Below, one piece after another: positions 35,169-43,627 of a stretch of 64,000 nucleotides of DNA. Numbering within the stretch: the stretch's first letter is position 1; the number at the start of each line of letters is the position of its first letter. The DNA comes from Flavobacteriales bacterium UBA1993. Its GTDB lineage: Bacteria > Bacteroidota > Bacteroidia > Flavobacteriales_G > Salibacteraceae. The position numbers and the translations under genes are program-made. The notes below the pieces were generated by a model, which saw only the letters and a list, made by a program, of their open reading frames with translations, made no database searches and was not told where the DNA came from. Location: the NCBI GenBank assembly GCA_002336485.1, contig DDCZ01000023.1:1-64000 (forward strand). Reading direction: 5' to 3'.

Positions 35169-36921
35169 AAAGCAATCCACATCTGTTAGCGGTAAAGCTT
35201 TTGACCTGAGGCTACTTATCCGTGTGATGCGCTATGTGAAGCCGTATCGAGCCATGTTTTGGTTCACTACATCCATGGTGATCTTGTCCGCGTTACTGGC
35301 ACCACTTCGCCCATTGCTCATTCAATACACGCTAGACGACACGATCATAATTCCTAATCCGGGGATGCTCCGCACAATGACAATCATCATTGTTGGACTT
35401 CTTGTATTAGAGGCAATCGTTCAATTTCTGCAAACATATTTGGCCAACTGGTTAGGCCAATCCGTTATTCGAGACTTACGTGTTGATGTCTATGAGCGAA
35501 TATCAGGATTCCGGCTAAAATATTTCGACCAAACTCCGATAGGCACGCTTGTAACGCGCGCAATAAGCGATATTGAAACCATCGCCGACATTTTTTCGCA
35601 AGGAGTTTTGATCATTATTGGTGAGATCCTAAAACTCATCGTTATTCTCATTGTTATGTTTCTGATCAATTGGCGGTTGACATTGATTTGTGTTATCCCC
35701 ATCCCGATTTTACTCTGGGCCACCAATGTCTTTAAGAATTATATCAAGGGAGCTTTTCAAGATGTTCGATCTGAAGTTTCCAAGTTGAACGCATTTGTAC
35801 AGGAGCATATCACAGGAATGTTTATCGTCCAAATCTTTAATCGGGAGAAGCAGGAAATGGAGAAGTTCAAAAAGATAAATGCACGTCACCGAGATGCGCA
35901 TTTACGGACTGTATTCGCCAACTCGGTATTCTTCCCAATCGTTGAGATTTTAAGCGCTTTGAGCGTAGCGCTCTTAATATGGTGGGGAAGCATGGAAGTG
36001 CTTGACCACAAAGTTGAATACGGAAAACTGGTTGCATTCCTTCTGTACATCTACATGATATTTAGACCTATCCGGCAGCTTGCCGATCGATTCAACACAC
36101 TTCAAATGGGCATGGTGGCAAGCGAACGAGTCTTTAAGATTCTCGACCGTGACGACCACATTGAAAGCTCTGGGTTAAACAAGTCACCAAAAATTGAAGG
36201 TTCCATTGATTTTAAAAATGTTTGGTTTGCCTACAATGATGAAGACTGGGTGCTGCGCGATGTATCCTTCTCCGTAAAACCTGGACAAAAGGTTGCGATT
36301 GTTGGCGCAACGGGAGCAGGAAAAACAAGCATCATCAACTTGCTCAGTCGCTTCTACGAATTCAATAAGGGAAGCATCGAGATTGACGGAACTGATATTC
36401 GTGACTATGATCCTGCGTATTTAACCAGGCAAGTTGGGATTGTACTTCAGGATGTTTTCCTCTTTTCAGACACCATACTGAATAATATTTCGCTCAACAA
36501 TCCAGACATAGATAAAGCGGCAGTAATTGAGGCTTCGAAAAAAGTCGGGGCCCATAAGTTCATTGATCGTTTACCTGAGGGCTATTATTTTGATGTGAAG
36601 GAGCGAGGCGGCATGTTGAGTGTTGGACAACGTCAGTTGCTCTCCTTTATACGTGCATACATATACAACCCGGCAATTCTGGTCTTAGACGAGGCGACGT
36701 CATCTGTTGACACAGAGAGTGAAATGATGATTCAAAGCGCCATTGATCAGATCACAAAAGGCCGAACGTCCATCATTATTGCTCATCGCCTAGCGACAGT
36801 GCAGCACGCAGACGTGATTATGGTAATGGACAATGGAAAAATCATCGAGACTGGAAATCATCAGGAATTACTCCAGGCAGACGGTGCTTATCGAAAGCTC
36901 TATGAGCTACAGTTTGTTTAG
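35161..36921 (+). CDS. ABC transporter, fused permease and ATPase (divergent exporter)
   Basis: A 586-residue half-transporter of the lipid/multidrug exporter class. Six membrane helices span about 30-310. The ATPase domain has Walker A GATGAGKTS at 382-390, the Q-loop VLQDVFLFSDT, a signature LSVGQ at 486-490 in place of LSGGQ, Walker B ILVLDEATSS and the H-loop IIAHRLAT. LSVGQ is normal for the YheH/LmrD-like branch, which can work as heterodimers, but no partner is adjacent. The start overlaps truA by eight bases. It converges with uvrA, overlapping four bases. Confidence 0.87.
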   Translation: MGKKQSTSVSGKAFDLRLLIRVMRYVKPYRAMFWFTTSMVILSALLAPLRPLLIQYTLDDTIIIPNPGMLRTMTIIIVGLLVLEAIVQFLQTYLANWLGQSVIRDLRVDVYERISGFRLKYFDQTPIGTLVTRAISDIETIADIFSQGVLIIIGEILKLIVILIVMFLINWRLTLICVIPIPILLWATNVFKNYIKGAFQDVRSEVSKLNAFVQEHITGMFIVQIFNREKQEMEKFKKINARHRDAHLRTVFANSVFFPIVEILSALSVALLIWWGSMEVLDHKVEYGKLVAFLLYIYMIFRPIRQLADRFNTLQMGMVASERVFKILDRDDHIESSGLNKSPKIEGSIDFKNVWFAYNDEDWVLRDVSFSVKPGQKVAIVGATGAGKTSIINLLSRFYEFNKGSIEIDGTDIRDYDPAYLTRQVGIVLQDVFLFSDTILNNISLNNPDIDKAAVIEASKKVGAHKFIDRLPEGYYFDVKERGGMLSVGQRQLLSFIRAYIYNPAILVLDEATSSVDTESEMMIQSAIDQITKGRTSIIIAHRLATVQHADVIMVMDNGKIIETGNHQELLQADGAYRKLYELQFV

Positions 36922-39722
36922 AGCTGGGGTTTAAGGTATTGCCCTGTGTATCCTTTCTTTTGATTGGCAAGCTCCTCAGGCGTGCCCTCAAAGACAATGT
37001 AACCTCCTTCATCACCGCCTTCAGGACCGAGGTCAATTACCCAGTCGGCTTGTTTAACCACCTCAAGATTGTGTTCGATAACAAGAATGGTATGACCTAA
37101 TTCTATGAGCTTGTTAAAGCTCTTCACAAGCTTCTTAATGTCATGTGTGTGCAATCCTGTCGTTGGCTCATCAAACAAGAAAAATGTACCACCTTCGGAA
37201 CTCTGGCCCTTACCAATAAACGAAGCCAGCTTTATTCGTTGAGCCTCTCCGCCACTCAATGTGTTTGAGCTCTGTCCTAAGGCCACATATCCCAAACCAA
37301 CCTCTTGAAGTGGAGTTAGTTTTGCGATAATCTTCTTTTCGGCAGCAACGCGCGCATGCAATTCGAAGAAACCTAAGGCTTCATCGACAGACATGTCCAG
37401 CACATCTGTTATGTTCTTTTCGTGATAGCGCACCTCCAACACCTCTTCTTTGAATCGCTTTCCATCACATGATTCACATGTAAGATGAATATCCGGCATG
37501 AATTGCATTTCAACAGTGGTTTCGCCTTCGCCTTGACACATTTCGCACCTACCACCGTCAACGTTGAAAGAGAAGTGTGCCGGCTTCATACCACGTTGTC
37601 TTGCTAAAGGCTGTGAAGCGAATAAGGATCGAATATCATCAAATGCCTTTGTGAAAGTGACAGGGTTGCTTCTAGAAGAACGGCCAATCGGATTCTGATC
37701 GATAAACTCGACTGAATCAACCCTATTTAAATGGCCATCTATTGACTGAAATTGGCCGCTTTGAATGGAACTATGTCCGCCAATTCGCTTGACCAAGGCT
37801 GGATACAAAACCTTCTTAATGAGGGATGACTTACCCGAACCGCTCACTCCCGTAACTACGGTCAATATTCCAAGTGGAATTTTCACGTCTACGTTCTTAA
37901 GGTTGTTTTCACGTGCGCCAACAAGTTCTATATGATATTTCCAAGGCCTTCTGATGGCTGGAGTTTCAATTCGTTCACTTCTGTTTAAGTATCGCGTGGT
38001 GATACTCTCGTTGTTTGTTGCAATCGCATCTTGCCCACCTTGAAAAACGAGGTGCCCGCCTTCCACCCCAGCCTCGGGTCCTAAATCAATGAGTTCATCG
38101 GCTGCGCGCATTATCTCTTCATCATGCTCAACAACAATCAACGTGTTTCCTGCGTCCTTTAGTGATATGAGTACCTTGATTAGCCTCTCAGTGTCCCTTG
38201 AATGCAGCCCTATGCTTGGTTCATCGAGGATATACATCGACCCAACCAAGGCGCTACCTAATGAAGTAGCGAGCTGAATCCGTTGTGATTCACCGCCACT
38301 AAGTGAGTTAGAAAGCCTGTTTAACGTGAGGTATCCAAGCCCAACATCACATAGATAAATCAGGCGGTTGTTGATCTCGACCAACAATCGCTTAGCAACG
38401 CTTTGGTCGTGTTTGTTCAGTTTTATTTCAGCGAAACGATCTCGAAGTCGATCTACAGGCATCAACATGAACTCGGAGATGGACATACCATCAACCTTCA
38501 CATAATTCGCATCCTTTCTGAGCCGCGTGCCATTGCAGTCGGGACAAATCGTTTTACCTCGATATCGACTTAACATGACTCGAAATTGAATCTTGTACGA
38601 TTGTTCTTCTAGATATACAAAGAAGTCGTCCAGCCCACGAACACCTTTATTCCCTTTCCAGAGAAGTTCCTTTTCCTGCTCCGTTAGTTCGAAATAAGAT
38701 CGATGTATTGGGAAATTGGAGTCCGCAGTTGCTTTAATAAAAGCGTTCTTCCATTCACGCATTTTCTCGCCTTTCCAGCATACCACAGCATCTTGGAAAA
38801 CGCTAAGTGATTGATCTGGAATCACCAAATCGGCATCCACCCCAATAACGCTTCCAAAACCTTCGCACTTCTTGCACGCTCCTCTGGGATTATTAAAGCT
38901 TAGAAAATGAACATCTGGCTCTTCGAAGAGCATTCCATCCAATTCGAACAGATTGGAAAATTTGAGAAAGTTTTCTGGTGTTTCAAACGGTCGGACATCA
39001 ACAATTCCGTGTCCCTCAAAAAATGCCAGTTCGATGGAATCCGCTAGTCTATTTTGAAAGCCTTCATCGTCCTGGGTAACTACGATCCGATCAATGATCA
39101 GCTCTAGCGACTTCACTTTAGCCGCCTCAACATCTGAAATTCGAACAACCTTGTTGTCCACCAGCACCCGAACAAATCCACTTTTTTCTAATAACTCCAG
39201 TCTCTTTTCTAAATCCTTCAGATCAGAAAATCCCAACCGAATCGTGATCAGCAGTTTGGTTCCATTTGGTTGTGATAGGATATGATTAAGAACGTCTTCA
39301 ACACGATGCTTTTTCACCAATTTGCCAGATACGGGAGAATATGTTTTCCCAATTCGAGCAAATAAAAGCTTCATGTAATCGTAGATTTCGGTTGTAGTTC
39401 CAACCGTAGATCTCGGGTTTCGAGTGTTCACTTTTTGCTCAATGGCAATTGCCGGAGATATTCCCTTGATAAAGTCAACCTTCGGCTTTTCGATCTTACC
39501 AAGAAATTGCCTAGCGTAGGCCGATAGACTTTCAATATAACGTCGCTGCCCCTCTGCATATAGGGTGTCGAAGGCCAACGAAGACTTACCCGAACCCGAC
39601 AATCCCGACACTACCGTAAAGCTATTTCGCTTAATGGCCACGTCAATATTTTTGAGGTTGTGCATCCGTGCACCTTTAATCACGATATACTCTTTCGCGT
39701 TTAAATCATCTATCCCTGCCAT
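36918..39722 (-). CDS. uvrA: excinuclease ABC subunit A
   Basis: A 934-residue damage-recognition ATPase of nucleotide excision repair. Two ABC modules are visible: Walker A GLSGSGKSSLAFDT near the N terminus and GVSGSGKSSLIKK in the second half, with signatures LSGGESQRIQLA and LSGGEAQRIKLA. Zinc-binding CxxC pairs occur in CKKCEGFG, CPDCNGT, CEMCQGEG and CESCDGKRF. The start is set at ATG 39722 (MAGIDDLNAKEYIVIKGARMHNLKN), where homologues begin; the frame stays open 31 codons further upstream but that stretch contains the promoter. The -7 box lies 33 bases before this ATG. Confidence 0.96.
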   Translation of the reverse strand: MAGIDDLNAKEYIVIKGARMHNLKNIDVAIKRNSFTVVSGLSGSGKSSLAFDTLYAEGQRRYIESLSAYARQFLGKIEKPKVDFIKGISPAIAIEQKVNTRNPRSTVGTTTEIYDYMKLLFARIGKTYSPVSGKLVKKHRVEDVLNHILSQPNGTKLLITIRLGFSDLKDLEKRLELLEKSGFVRVLVDNKVVRISDVEAAKVKSLELIIDRIVVTQDDEGFQNRLADSIELAFFEGHGIVDVRPFETPENFLKFSNLFELDGMLFEEPDVHFLSFNNPRGACKKCEGFGSVIGVDADLVIPDQSLSVFQDAVVCWKGEKMREWKNAFIKATADSNFPIHRSYFELTEQEKELLWKGNKGVRGLDDFFVYLEEQSYKIQFRVMLSRYRGKTICPDCNGTRLRKDANYVKVDGMSISEFMLMPVDRLRDRFAEIKLNKHDQSVAKRLLVEINNRLIYLCDVGLGYLTLNRLSNSLSGGESQRIQLATSLGSALVGSMYILDEPSIGLHSRDTERLIKVLISLKDAGNTLIVVEHDEEIMRAADELIDLGPEAGVEGGHLVFQGGQDAIATNNESITTRYLNRSERIETPAIRRPWKYHIELVGARENNLKNVDVKIPLGILTVVTGVSGSGKSSLIKKVLYPALVKRIGGHSSIQSGQFQSIDGHLNRVDSVEFIDQNPIGRSSRSNPVTFTKAFDDIRSLFASQPLARQRGMKPAHFSFNVDGGRCEMCQGEGETTVEMQFMPDIHLTCESCDGKRFKEEVLEVRYHEKNITDVLDMSVDEALGFFELHARVAAEKKIIAKLTPLQEVGLGYVALGQSSNTLSGGEAQRIKLASFIGKGQSSEGGTFFLFDEPTTGLHTHDIKKLVKSFNKLIELGHTILVIEHNLEVVKQADWVIDLGPEGGDEGGYIVFEGTPEELANQKKGYTGQYLKPQL

Positions 39723-39755
39723 CCTGCTCACTGTTAAAATATTGAATTGAGTTGG

Positions 39756-39763
39756 CAAATGTA
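39756..39763 (-). promoter_or_regulatory. -7 element TACATTTG for uvrA
   Basis: On the minus strand TACATTTG ends 33 bases before the uvrA ATG at 39722, giving a leader of roughly 25-30 bases. Its location inside the longest open frame supports the shorter uvrA start. A clear TTG at -33 was not found. Confidence 0.45.
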
Positions 39764-39820
39764 ATTTTGTGTTGGTACATTCGTTTCTATAATAATTATT
39801 TAGCCTCTGATACAATATCT

Positions 39821-39856
39821 ACTCAAACCATTCGTTAACACTCAAACCAATCGTTA
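39821..39856. repeat. tandem 17-base direct repeat upstream of the sigma factor gene
   Basis: CTCAAACCATTCGTTAA (39821-39837) is repeated as CTCAAACCAATCGTTAA (39840-39856), 16 of 17 bases identical with a 19-base period, i.e. close to two helical turns. It lies between the divergent uvrA and sigma factor genes, about 120 bases upstream of the sigma factor start. Spacing and conservation suggest paired binding sites for a regulator. Confidence 0.5.
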
Positions 39857-39974
39857 AGTATTAACGTCTTAGTATCAAATTTCTTTTTTCTTAAATAATT
39901 AAATCCCATTTCCGCCTATAGTCAGATTTCTACCTTAAACACTTGTACCTGTAATTTTTTAAAAGGTGGATATT

Positions 39975-40559
39975 ATGATGAATGAAATGGACGATGACCG
40001 CCAATTGGTGAGTCGATACTTAGCTGGTGAAGAAAGTGCGTTTGAAACACTTCTTACTAAACACAGAGACCGAGTTTACGGATACATTAGAATGATGGTG
40101 AAGGATCACCAATTAGCCGAAGACATTTTTCAAGATGTTTTTGTAAAGGCTGTTCTTACAATGAAAAAAGGTCAATACAACGAAGAAGGCAAGTTCCTTC
40201 CTTGGGTAATGCGTATTGCGCACAACTTAGTAATCGATACATTCAGAAGAAACAAGCGCTTCCCAACTGTAGATGGGGGACCTGAATTCGATATCTTCAA
40301 TGTTATTAAGGATGAGGACAAGAACATCGATGAAGTCCTAATAGAGAGTCAGATTCACAGCGATCTTAGAAATGCCATTGAATTTTTACCTGAGGAACAA
40401 AAGCAAGTATTAAAGCTTCGACACTTCAACGGAATGAGTTTTAAAGAAATTGCTGAGGACACTGGTGTAAGCATAAATACCGCCTTAGGCAGAATGCGTT
40501 ATGCGTTAATCAACCTTCGCAAGCTAATTGAAGAGCACAATATTGTCTTGACTCAATAA
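39975..40559 (+). CDS. ECF-type RNA polymerase sigma factor
   Basis: A 194-residue sigma-70 family protein with only regions 2 and 4. Region 2 (about 20-95) includes AFETLLTKHRDRVYGYIRMMV, AEDIFQDVFVKA and LPWVMRIAHNLVIDTFRRNKR, the -10 recognition helix. Region 4 (about 130-185) includes LPEEQKQVLKLRHFNGMSFKEIAEDTGVSINTALGRMRYAL, split here only for naming the helix-turn-helix. The start is ATG 39975, because a rare good Shine-Dalgarno (AAAAGGTGG) ends six bases before it; GTG 39966 would lie inside that site. No anti-sigma factor with a membrane segment follows; instead a 65-residue protein gene lies 77 bases downstream. A duplicated motif upstream may control it. Confidence 0.88.
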   Translation: MMNEMDDDRQLVSRYLAGEESAFETLLTKHRDRVYGYIRMMVKDHQLAEDIFQDVFVKAVLTMKKGQYNEEGKFLPWVMRIAHNLVIDTFRRNKRFPTVDGGPEFDIFNVIKDEDKNIDEVLIESQIHSDLRNAIEFLPEEQKQVLKLRHFNGMSFKEIAEDTGVSINTALGRMRYALINLRKLIEEHNIVLTQ

Positions 40560-40636
40560 TATATTTTGAGGTAACACAATATGTTTTGAGAATAGGCGTT
40601 CTAGCTGCATGACCAACCAATTTATACAGCATATAT

Positions 40637-40834
40637 ATGAAGAACGCTTACTCTCAAGACCTCTTTTCCGACTTCTTAAACTCCGAGGAAACTAAGCTCC
40701 AACAGGAGATTGAAATGACGAACGACAAAGTGGGACCATCCGAATGGACCATCCAAAAAATACTTGGGTTCTCCAAGTCATTACAAATACAGAAGTCTTC
40801 GCTTATTGGAGATTTCGAACAGTTTTCGAACTAA
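40637..40834 (+). CDS. hypothetical 65-residue protein next to the sigma factor
   Basis: A small soluble, mostly helical protein (MKNAYSQDLFSDFLNS ... SEWTIQKILGFSKSLQIQ ... LIGDFEQFSN), with no signal peptide, membrane segment or cysteine. It is not a family I can name. The WTIQKILGFSKSLQI segment resembles the short conserved stretch found in small proteins after some Bacteroidota sigma factor genes. The same-strand position directly after the sigma gene, and a strong terminator at its stop codon, suggest one transcription unit and a possible regulatory role. Confidence 0.55.
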   Translation: MKNAYSQDLFSDFLNSEETKLQQEIEMTNDKVGPSEWTIQKILGFSKSLQIQKSSLIGDFEQFSN

Positions 40835-40857
40835 AAACAGGCTAAAGCCTGTTTTTT
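40833..40857. terminator. bidirectional terminator between the 65-residue gene and nth
   Basis: AAAAACAGGC, loop TAAA, GCCTGTTTTTT: a perfect stem flanked by an A-run and a T-run, so it can end transcription from both sides. It includes the last bases of nth. Confidence 0.85.
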
Positions 40858-41474
40858 ATTGCAATTTTTTGATCGATCGGACTATTCTCTAGTTTGAAAC
40901 CTCGAGCCGGAGAGTACTCTCGTCCGTAGAAAATTATCTGCAGATGGAGCTTGTTCCATTTTTCTCTTGGGAAGAGTCTCTTCGCATCTCGTTCTGTTTG
41001 CACCACATTCTTTCCACTACTTAACCCCCAGCGATACATCAGCCTATGAATATGGGTATCGACTGGGAAGGCTGGCACACCAAATGCCTGACTCATTACT
41101 ACAGAGGCCGTCTTATGCCCTACTCCGGGCAACGTTTCCAACTCTTCAAATGTTTGCGGCACCTCGCCATTAAACCTATCGAGGATGAGCTTACTCAAGT
41201 TCCAAATGGCTTTTGACTTGGCTGGCGACAATCCACAAGGTCGAATTATCTCTTTTATTTCTTCAACAGAAAGCTTGATCATATCCGTGGGATTATCAGC
41301 CCTACCAAACAGCGTTGGTGTGATTTGATTCACTCGCACATCTGTGCATTGCGCACTCAACAAAACAGCAATGGTCAATGTATACGCATCAGTATGATTC
41401 AGTGGAATTGGAACCTCAGGATAGAGGCTCTCGAGTGTTGCAATTACATACGCCGCCTTTTCAGTTTTTGTCAT
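40842..41474 (-). CDS. nth: endonuclease III-type DNA glycosylase lacking the Fe-S cluster
   Basis: A 210-residue base-excision repair glycosylase/lyase for oxidised pyrimidines. The helix-hairpin-helix LPGVGHKTASVV carries the catalytic Lys121, and Asp139 lies in FPVDTHIHRLMYRWG; LLSAQCTDVRVNQ near the N terminus is typical. The C terminus, where E. coli Nth has C-x6-C-x2-C-x5-C, reads LQIIFYGREYSPARGFKLEN with no cysteine at all, so the [4Fe-4S] cluster is absent. ATG 41474 is preferred over TTG 41495. It ends in the shared terminator. Confidence 0.9.
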   Translation of the reverse strand: MTKTEKAAYVIATLESLYPEVPIPLNHTDAYTLTIAVLLSAQCTDVRVNQITPTLFGRADNPTDMIKLSVEEIKEIIRPCGLSPAKSKAIWNLSKLILDRFNGEVPQTFEELETLPGVGHKTASVVMSQAFGVPAFPVDTHIHRLMYRWGLSSGKNVVQTERDAKRLFPREKWNKLHLQIIFYGREYSPARGFKLENSPIDQKIAIKNRL

Positions 41475-41672
41475 ACGGTTCCAAAGTGTTTCCAATTACA
41501 TAACATCCGATAATCCTGGTAGAGCATTATAATACCCATCAGACCTGGGTTCATCCCATTTGCCCGGCTCAATTTAATCTCTTTTTGCATAGTATTAAAC
41601 AAAATGAGGGTAGGCTTTTTGATTCCTCGATATCGAAGCTTTTAACTTGAATACAATCATCAAAGGTTTGCT

Positions 41673-41957
41673 TTATCCGATTGATTTATTCGCGATTAAG
41701 AAGTCATCACACCTCACCTCTTTAGCCTCGTACACGGTAATATCATCAACTCTCGCTAGTTCCGGACCAACTTTACACCATTCCACAAACAGCTCTAGAT
41801 CCATTTCTTCACCTTCGGCATGGATTTCCACGTTCCCATTTTCACAATTTCTAACCCAACCAACGATGGTGAGATCCGATGCTTTCCTTAGTGTTGACGA
41901 GCGAAACCACACACCTTGAACCTTCCCAGCTACAATTATGTTGAAAGATTTTCGCAT
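41673..41957 (-). CDS. acylphosphatase
   Basis: A 94-residue enzyme hydrolysing acyl phosphates. The signature GKVQGVWFRSS contains the catalytic Arg19, and GWVRNCENGNVEI contains Asn37. Length and core match the acylphosphatase family. ATG 41957 gives MRKSFNIIVAGKVQG; the upstream TTG 41969 is not needed. It is divergent from bcp with 94 bases between. The 198 bases between it and nth hold nothing I can identify. Confidence 0.93.
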   Translation of the reverse strand: MRKSFNIIVAGKVQGVWFRSSTLRKASDLTIVGWVRNCENGNVEIHAEGEEMDLELFVEWCKVGPELARVDDITVYEAKEVRCDDFLIANKSIG

Positions 41958-42051
41958 TGTTTTTGACAATGTAAATAGATTACGTTGCTAAGTCTATTTC
42001 TTTGTTCCAGAATTTAAAAATGACCATCGCTAGATTTTCAAAAAACAAAGC

Positions 42052-42525
42052 ATGATAAAAAAGTTAGAAGAAGGCAAAAAGGCACCTGAATTCATGGGTT
42101 TAGATCAATTTGGTAAACAAAGGAGTCTCAAAGACTATGCAGGCAAGAAATTGATCATTTTCTTCTATCCTCAGGACAATACGCCAACGTGCACCGTTGA
42201 GTCTTGCAATTTGCGCGACAACTATGACGTCCTTCGTGAGAAGGGTTTTGAGGTGCTCGGGATAAGCGGTGATTCACAAAAAAAACATCAAAATTTCATC
42301 ACTAAATTCAACCTTCCTTACGATCTTATCGCCGATACTGATCTATCGATAATAAAGTCGTTTGGTGTTTGGGGAGAAAAAAACACTTTTGGCAAAACCT
42401 ATGACGGTATTCATCGGACCACTTTTGTTATTGACGAGGCAGGTAATGTGATCAGGCGTATTGATAAGGTCAAATCAAAGGATCACACAAATCAGATAAT
42501 CGAAGAATTAAACAACATTAAATAA
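42052..42525 (+). CDS. bcp: thioredoxin-dependent peroxiredoxin (Bcp/PrxQ type)
   Basis: A 157-residue peroxiredoxin that reduces hydroperoxides. The active site is YPQDNTPTCTVESC, with the peroxidatic Cys47 and the resolving Cys52 five residues later, as in the Bcp/PrxQ class. Thr44 provides the P-x3-T-x2-C motif. RTTFVIDEAGNV near the C terminus is typical. recA follows after only seven bases, so both are likely on one message, which would couple peroxide defence and DNA repair. Confidence 0.94.
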   Translation: MIKKLEEGKKAPEFMGLDQFGKQRSLKDYAGKKLIIFFYPQDNTPTCTVESCNLRDNYDVLREKGFEVLGISGDSQKKHQNFITKFNLPYDLIADTDLSIIKSFGVWGEKNTFGKTYDGIHRTTFVIDEAGNVIRRIDKVKSKDHTNQIIEELNNIK

Positions 42526-42532
42526 GAAAGCA

Positions 42533-43561
42533 ATGGCAGCAGAAGTATCAAAAGACAAAGTAAAAGCCCTTAACCTCACTCTTGAGCGACTCGAGAAAAC
42601 ATATGGAAAAGGAAGCATCATGCGCATGGGCGACAATGTTGTGGAAGCGATGGACGTCATCCCATCGGGTTCACTTTCGGTTGACCTAGCATTAGGTGTG
42701 GGCGGATACCCAAGAGGACGAATCATTGAGGTTTACGGACCCGAATCATCTGGAAAGACGACACTGGCGATTCACGCCATTGCTGAATTGCAAAAGCAAG
42801 GCGGTATCGCTGCCTTCATTGATGCAGAGCACGCATTTGATCGATATTATGCCGAAAATCTTGGTGTAGACACAGACAACCTGCTCATTGCCCAACCAGA
42901 CAATGGAGAACAAGCGCTTGAAATTGCTGACAATTTGATTCGTTCAGGTGCTGTCGATTTAATCGTTGTGGATTCAGTGGCAGCCCTTACCCCAAGAGCG
43001 GAAATTGAAGGTGAAATGGGTGACAGCAAAGTTGGTTTGCACGCACGGCTTATGTCACAGGCAATGCGAAAGCTCACCGGATCGATAAGCAAGACAAGTT
43101 GCACCGTAATTTTCATCAATCAGTTAAGAGAGAAGATTGGTGTAATGTTCGGCAACCCGGAAACCACCACAGGTGGAAATGCTTTAAAATTCTACGCCTC
43201 GATAAGAATTGATATCCGAAGATCATCGCAAATTAAAAATGGAGATGAGGTTATCGGAAATAACATCAAACTGAAAGTGGTAAAGAACAAAGTTGCTCCT
43301 CCATTCCGACGTGCTGAATTTGACATCATGTATGGCACTGGAATATCTAAGTCTGGTGAAATTGTAGACCTGGGTGTATTGCAAGGTATTGTTAAGAAAA
43401 GCGGCTCGTGGTTCAGCTATGGCGAAACAAAGCTTGGCCAAGGTCGTGATGCAGTAAAACAACTTTTTGAAGACAACCCTGAACTAAGTCAAGAGATTGA
43501 GCAGAAAATTTTCGAATCCTTTTCAGCCACTACTGAAAAGGCAGCGAAGGCAAAAGCCTAA
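42533..43561 (+). CDS. recA: recombinase A
   Basis: A 342-residue strand-exchange protein for homologous recombination and SOS control. Walker A GPESSGKTT is at 69-77; other signatures are YAENLGVDTDNLL, VDSVAALTPRAEIEGEMGD, LMSQAMRKLTG, FINQLREKIGVMFGNPETTTGGNALKFYAS (only partly cited here) and a C-terminal domain with KSGSWFSYG. No SOS box is recognisable upstream. It follows bcp at seven bases and is closed by a strong terminator. Confidence 0.97.
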   Translation: MAAEVSKDKVKALNLTLERLEKTYGKGSIMRMGDNVVEAMDVIPSGSLSVDLALGVGGYPRGRIIEVYGPESSGKTTLAIHAIAELQKQGGIAAFIDAEHAFDRYYAENLGVDTDNLLIAQPDNGEQALEIADNLIRSGAVDLIVVDSVAALTPRAEIEGEMGDSKVGLHARLMSQAMRKLTGSISKTSCTVIFINQLREKIGVMFGNPETTTGGNALKFYASIRIDIRRSSQIKNGDEVIGNNIKLKVVKNKVAPPFRRAEFDIMYGTGISKSGEIVDLGVLQGIVKKSGSWFSYGETKLGQGRDAVKQLFEDNPELSQEIEQKIFESFSATTEKAAKAKA

Positions 43562-43582
43562 CAATCCATATTCTAAATTGAG

Positions 43583-43610
43583 AAAGGCCGATGTATTGCA
43601 TCGGCCTTTT
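43583..43610 (+). terminator. factor-independent terminator after recA
   Basis: AAAGGCCGATG, loop TATTG, CATCGGCCTTTT: an 11-base perfect stem beginning 22 bases after the recA stop, with a short T-run. Confidence 0.85.
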
Positions 43611-43627
43611 CACATTAAGTTTGAAGC

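Noticed and set aside
39723..39815. Longer uvrA N terminus starting at 39815
   Set aside because: The additional 31 residues are not typical of UvrA and the stretch contains the TACATTTG promoter box; ATG 39722 fits family length.
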